The notes beneath the pieces are model-generated. The model did no database searches. It saw only the letters and a list, made by a program, of their open reading frames with translations, and was not told the origin of the DNA. A stretch of DNA of 64,000 nucleotides from NCBI GenBank assembly GCA_017545185.1, contig JAFWQJ010000003.1, positions 1 to 64,000 of the forward strand, written 5' to 3'. Shown here one piece after another: positions 17,038-25,290 of this stretch (the stretch's first letter is position 1; each line of letters begins with the position of its first letter). A program made the translations under genes and the position numbers. Source of the DNA: Oscillospiraceae bacterium (lineage in GTDB: Bacteria > Bacillota > Clostridia > Oscillospirales > Ruminococcaceae).

Positions 17038-18174
17038 TTACCGCTTATGCACAAGCTGCTGCTGTGCATCCTGCAAAGCTGTGCACAGTGCCGTGATCTC
17101 CTCCGCGGTATTCTCCGCGCAGAAGCTGACGCGCAGCGTACTGTCCGCGAGATCGGGCCTGATGCCGAACTGTTCCAGAACGCCGCTCTGCTTGCCTTTC
17201 GAGCAGGCAGAACCGCTCGATACATAAATTCCGCGGTCAGAGAGGAAATGCAGCATCGTCTCCGAGCGGAGCCCCTTCACCGAAAAGCTCAGGATATACG
17301 GAGAGCCGTCCGCCGGGGAATTGACCGTGATGCCGTCCAGCGCCGAAAGCTGCCGGATGCATTCGCTGCGCAGGCCGGCAACATGCTCCGCCCTTGCCGC
17401 GAGCGTTTTGCTCAGGTCACTGACCGCCGCGCCGAATCCGACGATCAGCGGCACGGATTCCGTGCCCGGCCGGATGCCGCCCTCCTGCTCGCCGCCCTTC
17501 ATCAGACCGGTCAGGCGCACGCCCTTTTTGTGATACAGTGCGCCGATGCCCTTGCAGGCATGGACCTTGTGTCCGCTGACGGTCAGCAGATCGGCATTCA
17601 GCTTCTGCGGGGTGAACGGGATCTTCATGAAGCCCTGCACCGCATCACAGTGCGTGATGACGTCGGGGTACTCCCGCTTCACCTGCGCAAAGACCTTCTG
17701 CACCGGCAGGATATGACCTGTTTCATTGTTGACGAGCATCATGCTGATGAGGCAGGTGTTCTCATTGACCGCGGACGCAAACGCTGCAGCATCCGGAATG
17801 CCGTCCGCACCCGGCGCCACGCGGATGACCTCATAGCCCTCCGCCTCCAGCAGATCAAATGCACCGCGCACCGATGCGTGCTCGACCGTTGAGGTCACGA
17901 TGCGGCGTTTCCGTTTTCCGTAGGCGTGTGCCGCGCCGAGCACCGCAAGATGATTGCTCTCGGTCGCACCCGAGGTAAACATCACAGCGCCTGTCTCACA
18001 GCCGAGTGCGGATGCGATCTGTTTTCTTGCATTTGTCACGAGCGTCTCCGCGGCCAGCCCAAAGCTGTGCAGCGAGGACGGATTTCCGTATTGCTCCCGC
18101 AGCATCGCCGTCATCGCGGAGACACATGCCACCCCCGGACGGGTCGTCGCCGCAGAATCCAGATAGATCATCAT
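17038..18174 (-). CDS. Cysteine desulfurase (NifS/IscS family)
   Basis: 378 residues. MIYLDSAATTRP opens the protein, the PLP Lys is in SGHKVHACKGIGALY, and the mobile catalytic Cys is in YVSSGSACSKGK. It converts cysteine to alanine and an enzyme persulfide; with thiI next in the operon its main client is probably tRNA s4U synthesis, though Fe-S assembly is possible. The start is uncertain: ATG 18174 or 18171 fits homologs but the GGGAG is ~13 bases away, and an upstream GTG at 18189 sits too close to it. Confidence 0.93.
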   Translation of the reverse strand: MMIYLDSAATTRPGVACVSAMTAMLREQYGNPSSLHSFGLAAETLVTNARKQIASALGCETGAVMFTSGATESNHLAVLGAAHAYGKRKRRIVTSTVEHASVRGAFDLLEAEGYEVIRVAPGADGIPDAAAFASAVNENTCLISMMLVNNETGHILPVQKVFAQVKREYPDVITHCDAVQGFMKIPFTPQKLNADLLTVSGHKVHACKGIGALYHKKGVRLTGLMKGGEQEGGIRPGTESVPLIVGFGAAVSDLSKTLAARAEHVAGLRSECIRQLSALDGITVNSPADGSPYILSFSVKGLRSETMLHFLSDRGIYVSSGSACSKGKQSGVLEQFGIRPDLADSTLRVSFCAENTAEEITALCTALQDAQQQLVHKR

Positions 18175-18214
18175 GGTCAGGCTATACACTCCCTTATATC
18201 ATAAAACTGTTTCT

Positions 18215-18243
18215 ATTATAGCATACTTTTCTGAAAAAAGCAA
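18215..18243 (-). promoter_or_regulatory. Promoter of nifS-GNAT-thiI
   Basis: Minus-strand TTGCTT, 17 bases, TATAAT, with TGC just before the -10. Confidence 0.8.
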
Positions 18244-18316
18244 AAAAAGTTTTTGAAAAGTTTGCGAAATACGGATTAAGAAAATGAAGATTCTCTGTTT
18301 CTTTTCCAAACAAATC

Positions 18317-18347
18317 AAAAGCGTCCCGGCATCACTGACGGAACGCT
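18317..18347 (-). terminator. Terminator of the tRNA pair
   Basis: Minus-strand AGCGTTCCG / CGGGACGCT stem followed by TTTTG, just past tRNA-Gly. Confidence 0.7.
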
Positions 18348-18355
18348 GATCGGAA

Positions 18356-18426
18356 AGCAGGTGAAGGGAATCGAACCCTCGACCTCAGCTTGGGAAGCTG
18401 ATGTTTTGCCATTAAACTACACCTGC
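18356..18426 (-). tRNA. tRNA-Gly (anticodon CCC)
   Basis: 71-base cloverleaf on the minus strand. Acceptor GCAGGTG/CACCTGC, T loop GGTTCGATTCC, and anticodon loop TTCCCAA closed by CAGC/GCTG-type pairing, giving anticodon CCC (GGG codons). CCA is not encoded. Confidence 0.93.
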
Positions 18427-18436
18427 AGCTATAAAG

Positions 18437-18464
18437 AAACCCTCATACAGCTGTATGAGGGTTT
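18437..18464 (-). terminator. Perfect 28-bp palindrome between the two tRNAs
   Basis: AAACCCTCATACAG mirrored exactly by CTGTATGAGGGTTT, followed on the minus strand by CTTTAT. It may end part of the tRNA-Leu transcripts or act as a processing hairpin. Confidence 0.75.
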
Positions 18465-18468
18465 CGGA

Positions 18469-18552
18469 TGCGGATAAGAGGACTTGAACCTCCATGATAT
18501 TGCTATCACATGGACCTGAACCATGCGCGTCTGCCAATTCCGCCATATCCGC
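18469..18552 (-). tRNA. tRNA-Leu (anticodon CAG)
   Basis: 84-base class II tRNA on the minus strand with a long variable arm (TGATAGCAATATCA). Acceptor GCGGATA/TATCCGC, T arm GGTTCAAGTCC, anticodon loop TTCAGGT within CATGG/CCATG, anticodon CAG. CCA is not encoded. Confidence 0.95.
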
Positions 18553-18584
18553 ACATCCTGCCGCTGTTTTCCTGCGACTTTGTT

Positions 18585-18613
18585 ATTATAGCATAAACCG
18601 GATGATTTGTCAA
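18585..18613 (-). promoter_or_regulatory. Promoter of the tRNA-Leu/tRNA-Gly unit
   Basis: Minus-strand TTGACA, 17 bases, TATAAT with TGC before the -10; about 30 bases upstream of tRNA-Leu. Confidence 0.9.
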
Positions 18614-18676
18614 CCCCTTTTCTGCAATTTTCTCAAAAAATTTTTTCGGCGCCGTTTTTTCGCCTGATAACTGCAA

Positions 18677-18706
18677 ACGCCGTGCACGGAAAAGCGCGCA
18701 CGGCGT
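18677..18706 (-). terminator. Terminator of the 131-residue gene
   Basis: ACGCCGTGC / GCACGGCGT perfect stem, starting 4 bases past the stop of the gene at 18711. Confidence 0.75.
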
Positions 18707-18710
18707 ATCT

Positions 18711-19106
18711 TCACGGTTTTCCTGTCTGCAGCAGATCCTCCGCCTTCAGCCGGATATGATAATCCCTGCAGCGGACGACCTCATCTATGACGTCCCGCGC
18801 AGCATTCAGTGTCAGAAGATGCTGCTCCGATGCGGTCAGAAAACCGTACACCAGTTCACTCAGATTCGCAGCAGAAAACTGCGCATACACCTGCTTCAGC
18901 TGACTGACGGACAGCGCGGTACATTCCTCATAAATTTCACCGGCGCGCTGGTTGAGATACTTCTTCCGCAGCTTTTCGGCCAGCGCGATATCCTGCTCCG
19001 TCCCGCTGCTGATGACCGGAACGGACAGCACACAGCGTCCGTCGGTATACTGCGGAATCTCGGAATCTCTGGCAAATAACCCGACTGTCATACGTTTTTT
19101 CTGCAT
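18711..19106 (-). CDS. Uncharacterised 131-residue protein
   Basis: Not recognised. It has no signal peptide or membrane segment. The N-terminal third is polar with a possible strand pair (TVGLFARDSEIPQYTDGRCVLSVPVI); the rest is predicted helical (EKLRKKYLNQRAGEIYEECTALSVSQLKQVYAQF, then HLLTLNAARDVIDEVVRCRDYHIRLKAEDLLQ). GGGAGG precedes the ATG at about 9 bases, and a consensus promoter and terminator flank it, so it is probably a real single-gene unit. Confidence 0.65.
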   Translation of the reverse strand: MQKKRMTVGLFARDSEIPQYTDGRCVLSVPVISSGTEQDIALAEKLRKKYLNQRAGEIYEECTALSVSQLKQVYAQFSAANLSELVYGFLTASEQHLLTLNAARDVIDEVVRCRDYHIRLKAEDLLQTGKP

Positions 19107-19155
19107 CTGATTCTGCCTCCCTGCCGAAGCAATCGTCTGAAATAGCTATAGCATT

Positions 19156-19184
19156 ATTATAATCGAAACGATACGGATTGTCAA
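19156..19184 (-). promoter_or_regulatory. Promoter of the 131-residue gene
   Basis: Minus-strand TTGACA, 17 bases, TATAAT, ending about 10 bases before the upstream GNAT gene's stop. Confidence 0.85.
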
Positions 19185-19193
19185 GCATCTGCA

Positions 19194-19769
19194 TTATTTG
19201 CAGAAGTGTATCTTCTCGCGGAACATCTCCGGCGGAAGGATCTGCCGGTAAAGTCCGGCGTAGATCTGTCGGAGCTGCTCCGGAGTATGCGTTTTCCGCA
19301 GCGGCAGTTCCATGACCCGATACCGCACGCCGAACACGGATGTTTCCATGCCGGAAGCCAGACAGCCGTTTTCGAGATAAAACCGGATGCGCCGCTCCCG
19401 CAGGATGCGTTCGGCATGATTCTCTGCCGTCTCCGGCGATTCGGATTCGATCAGCACGGCACCGGCTTCCGGGAACTGCTCCGGCAGCATCCGCAGGAAT
19501 GCGCTCCCGATCCCCTGCCCTCTTTTCGCCGCATCCACGGCAAAATAGTCCAGCAGCAGCTCCGTATCATCCTGCCTGCGCAGGATCACGAAAAAGCCGT
19601 AGGCCAGCAGTTCTCCGCCTTCAAACAGTCCCGTGCAGCGGTATCTGCCCGCAGAAAGCGCCCGCCGGATCCTTGACAGCGGCTTCAATTCGTCCGGCGG
19701 GAAATCCGCCGTCATGCGTTCCTGATAGACCTGCGTCACCTGTGCCGCAGTCAGCTCTGCAAACTGCAT
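19194..19769 (-). CDS. GNAT family acetyltransferase
   Basis: 191 residues. The core strand LLLDYFAVDAAKRGQGIGSAFLRML gives the acetyl-CoA loop; EAGAVLIESESPE and RRIRFYLENGCLASG follow, as in GNATs with a ~20-residue C-terminal helix (TPEQLRQIYAGLYRQIL). The substrate is unknown. ATG 19769 directly follows the GH43 stop codon and uses a GGAG inside the last GH43 codons, so it is translationally coupled to that gene; a GTG 6 bases upstream is the alternative. Confidence 0.85.
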   Translation of the reverse strand: MQFAELTAAQVTQVYQERMTADFPPDELKPLSRIRRALSAGRYRCTGLFEGGELLAYGFFVILRRQDDTELLLDYFAVDAAKRGQGIGSAFLRMLPEQFPEAGAVLIESESPETAENHAERILRERRIRFYLENGCLASGMETSVFGVRYRVMELPLRKTHTPEQLRQIYAGLYRQILPPEMFREKIHFCK

Positions 19770-19771
19770 AT

Positions 19772-22588
19772 TCACTCCGTTTCCGGCAGCAGCTCGATCT
19801 TTGCGATATGCCGGAGGATCATCGTGATATCCTCCGAATCGACATTGCCGTTCTGATTGCAGTCCGCATTCCGCTTGCCCTGATCGGTGATCACCACAGC
19901 CCTGTCCTCATTGACCATCCGCGCCGTCAGCACCGCGTCGGAGACATCGACCTTGCCGCTGCAGTCTGCATCGCCAAGAAGCCTTTTGCCGGCGGGTTCC
20001 GTCACGGTCGTTTCAGCCGTTGTTTCCGTCGTTGTTTCAGCCGTTGCGGTTCCGGGGGCGGTCGTCGTCTGTACCGGCTGCGTGACCGTGACCTTCTCCG
20101 CCGGGATCAGCACAAATTTCTGCGATTCGCAGCAGGAAAGTGTATAGCTGCCGTCCTCATTGCAGTCGATCTGAATTATCTGTTCCTCTCCGCCGTTCAC
20201 CGGAGAGATCTTCACTGTGCCGTCACCCGCGGGCGTCAACACATTTCCGTTCTCGTCCGTTAGCGTATAATTACATATACTGTTCTGCCAGCCGGTCTGT
20301 GAGACCAGCGTCAGGAGCCACGGCGTACCGTTCTCCGTTTCCGAGACAGCACCCGCTGCACTGCTGAGGAATTTGCCGCTTTCCACAGAACGCAGCGCAT
20401 AGCTGTGCGTCGGTATAGATGCATAGGTCGGACGGATCTCCCAGATCTGGCAGCCGCCGTCCCAGAATTCCCACTGTTTGACCGCGCCGCCGTTTGCGGT
20501 GCTCCATTCATAGACGTCAAGCCCTGCCGCATCGCCGGAGCATTTCGAGACGATGCCGTAATATGAACCGGAGCGCAGCAGTCTGAACTGCTGATTGTCC
20601 GCGCCGGTATATGCCGCAAGGGAAACGTCAAGACCGTTTTCCGCGCTGCTGCCCTGCACCGTCACGCATTTGGATTCATCGGAAAACGGTGTGATCCTGC
20701 AATAGCCGTTGCCCAGATCGGTCAGCCGGAAGGCTTCCTCACGGCGGGTCATCTGCTCCCACTGACACAGCTTTCCGGTCTCCGGGTCTGCATCCAGCAG
20801 CAGACCGCTGTTCCGGTTGACGATGATATACGGCAGATTGCTGAGGAGCTTTGTGCCGCTGATATACACACCCCCGCTCTGATCGGGCAGCGCGTTTTCA
20901 TCCTTATAAAGCGCCGTCAGCGCCTGTGAGCGGGAGACCGGTGTCTGCTCGGAGCCTGTCCATTCCTCCGTCTTGATGCCCCAGATCGTCTGATTGTTTG
21001 CGCCTGCCGCCGTAAAAGTCATGACGCGCTTGCCGCTCTCGTCATACTGCGCATTGAACCGGCCGGTATAATCCACATTGCCGATCCTGAAATGTGCGGA
21101 TGCATCATACTGCGTCGCCCGCCATGTACCGGTCACGGCGCCGGTGATGTTCATATCAGCGCCGAACATCGGGCCGCTGCCCATCACGATATTCTCGCAG
21201 GTCAGCGTGATCTTCTGCGTGCCGGTGATCTTGCCGTCTGTTCCCGTGCCGTGATTGATGAACGCATAGGTGCCTGCCAGCTCCCGCGGGTCATAGCCGC
21301 TTTCCGACCATGTTTCGCCGCTGTATTCATAGGGCATCACGACCGGCCATCCCTCCGCATTGAAGCTCATCGCATGGACGCGCACCTCATGATATTCCGC
21401 GCCGTCGTCAAAGCGCGTGTGGTTGATGAGATACCACTGACCGTCGTCATCATGCAGCACGGAATTGTGCCCCGGTGCCATATACGCCTTCTGCAGGCCG
21501 GGGATCATATAGTTCGTCATCAGCTTCAGGCCGATCGAATTGAGATCGGGATTCTGCGGCAGCACCATATCTCTGCCGGCGGCATCCGTAAAAGGCCCCA
21601 GCGGACTGCGGGAGCGTCCGACGCGCATATTGTAGCCGCCGGTCGAGGTCAGACCGCCGTAGGTCACGAACAGATAGTAGAAGCCGGTTTCCGCATTGTA
21701 CTCGATGAAGGGTCCCTCGCCGGATTTGCCGTATCCGCCGGAGATCTTCGTGCCGAAATAGCTGTCCGTCATTCTGCCGTCCGCGGTCTTGCCGGTTTTC
21801 GGGTGAATGCATCTGCCGGTCGCTTTGTCGATCTCCAGCGCAAAAATGCCGCCCGACCACGAACCGTAGCACATATACATCCTGCCGTCGGTATCGGTAT
21901 AGATCGTCGGGTCGATCGCGTTCGGAAAGAGCTGATTGTTGAAATTATGCTTGTTGAACCAGCTTTCGTTATAGGTCACCTGCCCCGCCGCGATCAGCTC
22001 GTCAATGTTCGTGCTCGTGTATTTGCGGTTGACGTTCTTTGTTGCGCTGGTCGCAAAGCTGTCGTTGTCGGTAAAGCCGGAGTAGATCAGGTTATCGACA
22101 AAGGTATAAGGCCCCTCGATATTCTGCGACGCCGCAAACGCGATCACCGAGCGCATATAGGTCGAGGAGGTGCAGAAGTACATCAGGTACGCGCCCTTTG
22201 AGCCGTCCGCATTGACATAATCCGCATCCCAGAACACATCCGGCGCCCAGACCGCAAAGCCGCCGGCGCAGTCCTCCAGATCCTCGCCCGCCCATGCAAA
22301 GGCCGTCTTCAGATTGCCGGAGAGATCCCCGAAAAGCCGGTTGTTCGTCCGCGCATAGCCGTTCGTAAAGAGCTGCCAGCTCTGCAGGTCGTCGGACTTC
22401 GCCGCGTCGATATGCGAGCCGAACACATAATATTTCCCGGTCGCGGGATCGCGGATGACGGACGGGTCGTGCACGGACACACGTGCCTTTTGCTGTACAT
22501 AGTCTGCCGCATCCGCAGCCGGCAGCTGCAGCGCGGTCAGCGTCATGACGGCTGAAACAGCCGCCGCAAGAAGTTTCCTCAGTTTCAT
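19772..22588 (-). CDS. GH43 arabinanase-like enzyme with ricin-type module and dockerin
   Basis: 938 residues: signal peptide (1-27), GH43 five-bladed propeller (~30-430), a C-terminal beta-barrel typical of endo-arabinanases (~435-550), a beta-trefoil/ricin-like carbohydrate-binding region (~590-790), a Thr-rich linker (~845-868) and a C-terminal dockerin with two Ca loops (GDADCSGKVDVSDAVL and ADCNQNGNVDSEDI). Catalytic candidates are the Asp in VHDPSVIRD, the Asp in NAIDPTIY and the Glu in GEGPFIEY. It should be a cellulosomal arabinan- or arabinoxylan-degrading enzyme. It diverges from the GH9 gene across a 201-bp regulatory region and is followed by a coupled GNAT gene. Confidence 0.9.
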   Translation of the reverse strand: MKLRKLLAAAVSAVMTLTALQLPAADAADYVQQKARVSVHDPSVIRDPATGKYYVFGSHIDAAKSDDLQSWQLFTNGYARTNNRLFGDLSGNLKTAFAWAGEDLEDCAGGFAVWAPDVFWDADYVNADGSKGAYLMYFCTSSTYMRSVIAFAASQNIEGPYTFVDNLIYSGFTDNDSFATSATKNVNRKYTSTNIDELIAAGQVTYNESWFNKHNFNNQLFPNAIDPTIYTDTDGRMYMCYGSWSGGIFALEIDKATGRCIHPKTGKTADGRMTDSYFGTKISGGYGKSGEGPFIEYNAETGFYYLFVTYGGLTSTGGYNMRVGRSRSPLGPFTDAAGRDMVLPQNPDLNSIGLKLMTNYMIPGLQKAYMAPGHNSVLHDDDGQWYLINHTRFDDGAEYHEVRVHAMSFNAEGWPVVMPYEYSGETWSESGYDPRELAGTYAFINHGTGTDGKITGTQKITLTCENIVMGSGPMFGADMNITGAVTGTWRATQYDASAHFRIGNVDYTGRFNAQYDESGKRVMTFTAAGANNQTIWGIKTEEWTGSEQTPVSRSQALTALYKDENALPDQSGGVYISGTKLLSNLPYIIVNRNSGLLLDADPETGKLCQWEQMTRREEAFRLTDLGNGYCRITPFSDESKCVTVQGSSAENGLDVSLAAYTGADNQQFRLLRSGSYYGIVSKCSGDAAGLDVYEWSTANGGAVKQWEFWDGGCQIWEIRPTYASIPTHSYALRSVESGKFLSSAAGAVSETENGTPWLLTLVSQTGWQNSICNYTLTDENGNVLTPAGDGTVKISPVNGGEEQIIQIDCNEDGSYTLSCCESQKFVLIPAEKVTVTQPVQTTTAPGTATAETTTETTAETTVTEPAGKRLLGDADCSGKVDVSDAVLTARMVNEDRAVVITDQGKRNADCNQNGNVDSEDITMILRHIAKIELLPETE

Positions 22589-22622
22589 GGCGGTATCCCC
22601 CGTATACTGTATTTGTACCCTT

Positions 22623-22651
22623 ATTATAGCACAACCTGTCTGCACTGTAAA
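22623..22651 (-). promoter_or_regulatory. Promoter of the GH43 gene
   Basis: Minus-strand TTTACA, 17 bases, TATAAT with TGC before the -10. Confidence 0.85.
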
Positions 22652-22667
22652 TAATACATTGTATTAT
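22651..22667. promoter_or_regulatory. Inverted repeat between divergent GH43 and GH9 promoters
   Basis: ATAATAC-ATT-GTATTAT, perfect 7-bp arms, abutting the GH43 -35 and 38 bp upstream of the GH9 -35. A candidate shared operator; the regulator is not in view. Confidence 0.5.
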
Positions 22668-22705
22668 CTTTGTATGCTTTATTACGAAGCTGCACAAATA
22701 ACAAC

Positions 22706-22734
22706 TTGACAAAGACGGTTTTTTGTGGCATAAT
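22706..22734 (+). promoter_or_regulatory. Promoter of the GH9 gene
   Basis: TTGACA, 17 bases, CATAAT with TG one base upstream. Confidence 0.85.
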
Positions 22735-22789
22735 ATAGGTAACGCGGCAAACGGTAGCCGCAGGATAAATTCAGGAGGGGATCTATACT

Positions 22790-25174
22790 ATGAGAAAGAA
22801 ACGGATCACGGCATTGCTGAGCGCATCTGCCGTGCTCGCAGGCATGGCGCAGTCCGTACCGGCTGTGTCTGTCACCGCAGCTTCCGATCTGGACTATGCA
22901 AAGGCGCTCCAGATGTCGCTGTACTTCTATGAGTGTCAGCAGGCCGGAAAGCTGCCGGAGTGGAACCGTGTGGAATGGCGCGGCGATGCAGGTCTGAATG
23001 ACGGACTGCTCGGCGGCTGGTTCGATGCGGGCGACCACGCAAAATTCAATCTGCCGATGTCCTATTCGGCATCCATGCTCGCATGGGGTCTGTACGCCTA
23101 TCCGAACGGCGTCGAGCAGGCAGGCGAAATGACGAACTACGTCAACAACCTGAAATGGGCACTCGACTACTTCGTGGACTGCGATCTCGGCGACTCGGTC
23201 ATCTATCAGGTCGGCCTCGGCCAGAAGGACCATACATGGTGGGGACCCTGTGAGCTGCTCGAATACGGCATGAAGGATCAGGGCAACACCGACTGCCGCG
23301 GCGTATTAAAGGGCAGAAATTGCTCCGCCGTCACCGCACAGATGGCATCCGCGCTGGCAGCAGGCTACTGCGCACTGCAGGGCAGAGTGGACAGCGCCGT
23401 GCTGGACAGCTATCTGGAGCACGCGGTCAGCATGTTCAAGCTGGCTGACGCGGACCGCAGCGACGCGACCTACAACAAGTCTGACGCGCAGGGCTTCTAC
23501 GAGTCCCGCCAGTTCTACGATGACCTGTTCTTCTGCTGCAATTGGCTGTACATGGCAACGAAGGATAATTCCTATCTCGAAAAGGCCGCATCGTATAAGT
23601 CCAGCCTCGGCACCGAAATGGGGCAGGGCGATATGCTGAAATATTCGTGGTGCCACTGCTGGGACGATGTGCAGCAGGGCGCAACGATCCTCTACGCGAT
23701 CAACACCGGCGATGAGGCATGGAAAACGCAGGCCAAGCGTCACCTCGACTACTGGCTCGAATCCAAGGAGACCGTTCCGGGCGGCCTGATCTATGTCCAG
23801 AACTGGGGCTGCCTGCGTCATGCAAATGCATTCGCATTCACCTGCGCATATGCCTGCGACAAGCTGTTCAAGGATGACGCGAAATTCGATCAGTATATGG
23901 CACTGGCGGAAAAGCAGGTCAACTTCGCACTCGGCGACAACCCGACCAAGCAGTGCTATGTCGTCGGCTACGCGGACAACTCCCCGAAGTGCTGCCACCA
24001 CAGAACCGCACACGGCTCTTGGAAGAACGCGGAAAAGACTCCGACGCTGAACCGTCACATTCTCTACGGCGCACTGGTCGGCGGTCCGAAACAGGACGGC
24101 TCCTTCAACGATGACCGCGGCGACTACATCTGCAACGAGGTCGCAACGGACTACAATTCCGGCTACACCGCAATGCTCTGCAAGATGCTCGACAAGTACG
24201 GCGGCAAGAGCGACCCGAACTTCCCGTATCCGGAGCAGCGCGAGGACGAGTTCTTTGTCGAGGCAAAGGCGACCAGCGATTCCGGCGGCACGACCGTCAG
24301 CATGAAGATCACGAACCACACCGCATGGCCGGCGCGCGTTGTCGATAACATCTCGATGCGCTACTACATGGATCTCAGCGAGATCATCGACGCAGGTCTT
24401 GATCCGACCAGCGTGGAAATGCGCGTGGACCGCGACCAGACCGGCATGTATTCCGGCGACGGCGTCAAGGCTGCGGAGATCTCCAAGCCGAAGCAGTACA
24501 AGGGCAATATCTACTACGTTGAGATCAACTTCCCGGACGGCAGAGCATTCATGCCGATCTCCGAGGGTCAGCATCAGTGCGAGATCCTGCTTGCACTTGT
24601 GTATCCGAACTACGGCAAGGGCTGGGATGCGACCAATGACCCGTCCGCAAAGGGTCTCGGCGGCACCGCGAACGAGTACACCGCATATATCCCGGTCTAC
24701 GAAAACGGCGTGCTGATCTCCGGTGAGGAACCGGACGGCACCAAGGGCACCGGCTCGATCAGCGCAAACCCGGCACCGGGCGGCTCCAGACCGAACATTG
24801 ATCCGCCGAAGGAGACCACCGCACCGCCGGTCGTGACGACCACGGCCGCACCGGTGACCACGCCGGCTCCGGATACGACCCCGGCTCCCGTTCCGACCAC
24901 CACCAAGGCGATCGAAACGACCGCAGAGATCACGACGCTTGATCCTTCGGATATCACCTGGGGCGATGCGGACTGCAGCGGCAAAGTGGACGTTTCCGAC
25001 GCCGTTCTGATCTGCCGCTATGCGACAGAGGATGCAGGCGCAAGGATCACCGATCAGGGCAAGAAGAACGCTGACGTTGACGGCAGCGGCAATGTCACGG
25101 CAGATGACACGATCAAGATCCTGAAGTTCATTGCAAAGCTCATCAACGCAGATCAGCTTGCACCGCAGAACTAA
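22790..25174 (+). CDS. GH9 endoglucanase with CBM3c and dockerin
   Basis: 794 residues: signal peptide (1-31), GH9 catalytic domain (~32-470), CBM3c-type module (~484-640), Pro/Thr linker (~665-720) and dockerin (722-794, loops DADCSGKVDVSD and DVDGSGNVTADD). The catalytic Asp pair is in GGWFDAGDHAKFN, the proton-donor Glu in CNEVATDYNSG (~448), and the His cluster in CCHHRTAH. The GH9-CBM3c arrangement is that of processive endoglucanases of theme B1. Strong GGAGGGG lies before ATG 22790. It is a core cellulosome enzyme, divergent from GH43. Confidence 0.95.
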   Translation: MRKKRITALLSASAVLAGMAQSVPAVSVTAASDLDYAKALQMSLYFYECQQAGKLPEWNRVEWRGDAGLNDGLLGGWFDAGDHAKFNLPMSYSASMLAWGLYAYPNGVEQAGEMTNYVNNLKWALDYFVDCDLGDSVIYQVGLGQKDHTWWGPCELLEYGMKDQGNTDCRGVLKGRNCSAVTAQMASALAAGYCALQGRVDSAVLDSYLEHAVSMFKLADADRSDATYNKSDAQGFYESRQFYDDLFFCCNWLYMATKDNSYLEKAASYKSSLGTEMGQGDMLKYSWCHCWDDVQQGATILYAINTGDEAWKTQAKRHLDYWLESKETVPGGLIYVQNWGCLRHANAFAFTCAYACDKLFKDDAKFDQYMALAEKQVNFALGDNPTKQCYVVGYADNSPKCCHHRTAHGSWKNAEKTPTLNRHILYGALVGGPKQDGSFNDDRGDYICNEVATDYNSGYTAMLCKMLDKYGGKSDPNFPYPEQREDEFFVEAKATSDSGGTTVSMKITNHTAWPARVVDNISMRYYMDLSEIIDAGLDPTSVEMRVDRDQTGMYSGDGVKAAEISKPKQYKGNIYYVEINFPDGRAFMPISEGQHQCEILLALVYPNYGKGWDATNDPSAKGLGGTANEYTAYIPVYENGVLISGEEPDGTKGTGSISANPAPGGSRPNIDPPKETTAPPVVTTTAAPVTTPAPDTTPAPVPTTTKAIETTAEITTLDPSDITWGDADCSGKVDVSDAVLICRYATEDAGARITDQGKKNADVDGSGNVTADDTIKILKFIAKLINADQLAPQN

Positions 25175-25182
25175 TACAAATT

Positions 25183-25219
25183 CCCCCGCAGAGCAGAACG
25201 CTATGCGGGGGATGTTTTT
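25183..25219 (+). terminator. Terminator of the GH9 gene
   Basis: CCCCCGCA / TGCGGGGG stem followed by ATGTTTTTG, 8 bases after the stop. Confidence 0.85.
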
Positions 25220-25248
25220 GTTAAAATGCGCTCCGCTGTTCATACAGG

Positions 25249-25280
25249 AACCCGCCTCGCAGATGTGAGGCGGGTTCTTT
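25249..25280. terminator. Bidirectional hairpin between GH9 and the protease pseudogene
   Basis: AACCCGCCTC / GAGGCGGGTT perfect stem, TTCTTTCT on the plus side; lies 11 bases past the pseudogene's stop on the minus strand. Confidence 0.75.
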
Positions 25281-25290
25281 CTGATACAGC

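Noticed and set aside
18356-18552. tRNA genes as integration sites for a mobile element
   Set aside because: No integrase, no direct repeat of the tRNA ends and no island on either side.
23306-25243. A 645-codon minus-strand frame over the GH9 gene
   Set aside because: Shadow of the GH9-CBM3-dockerin gene.
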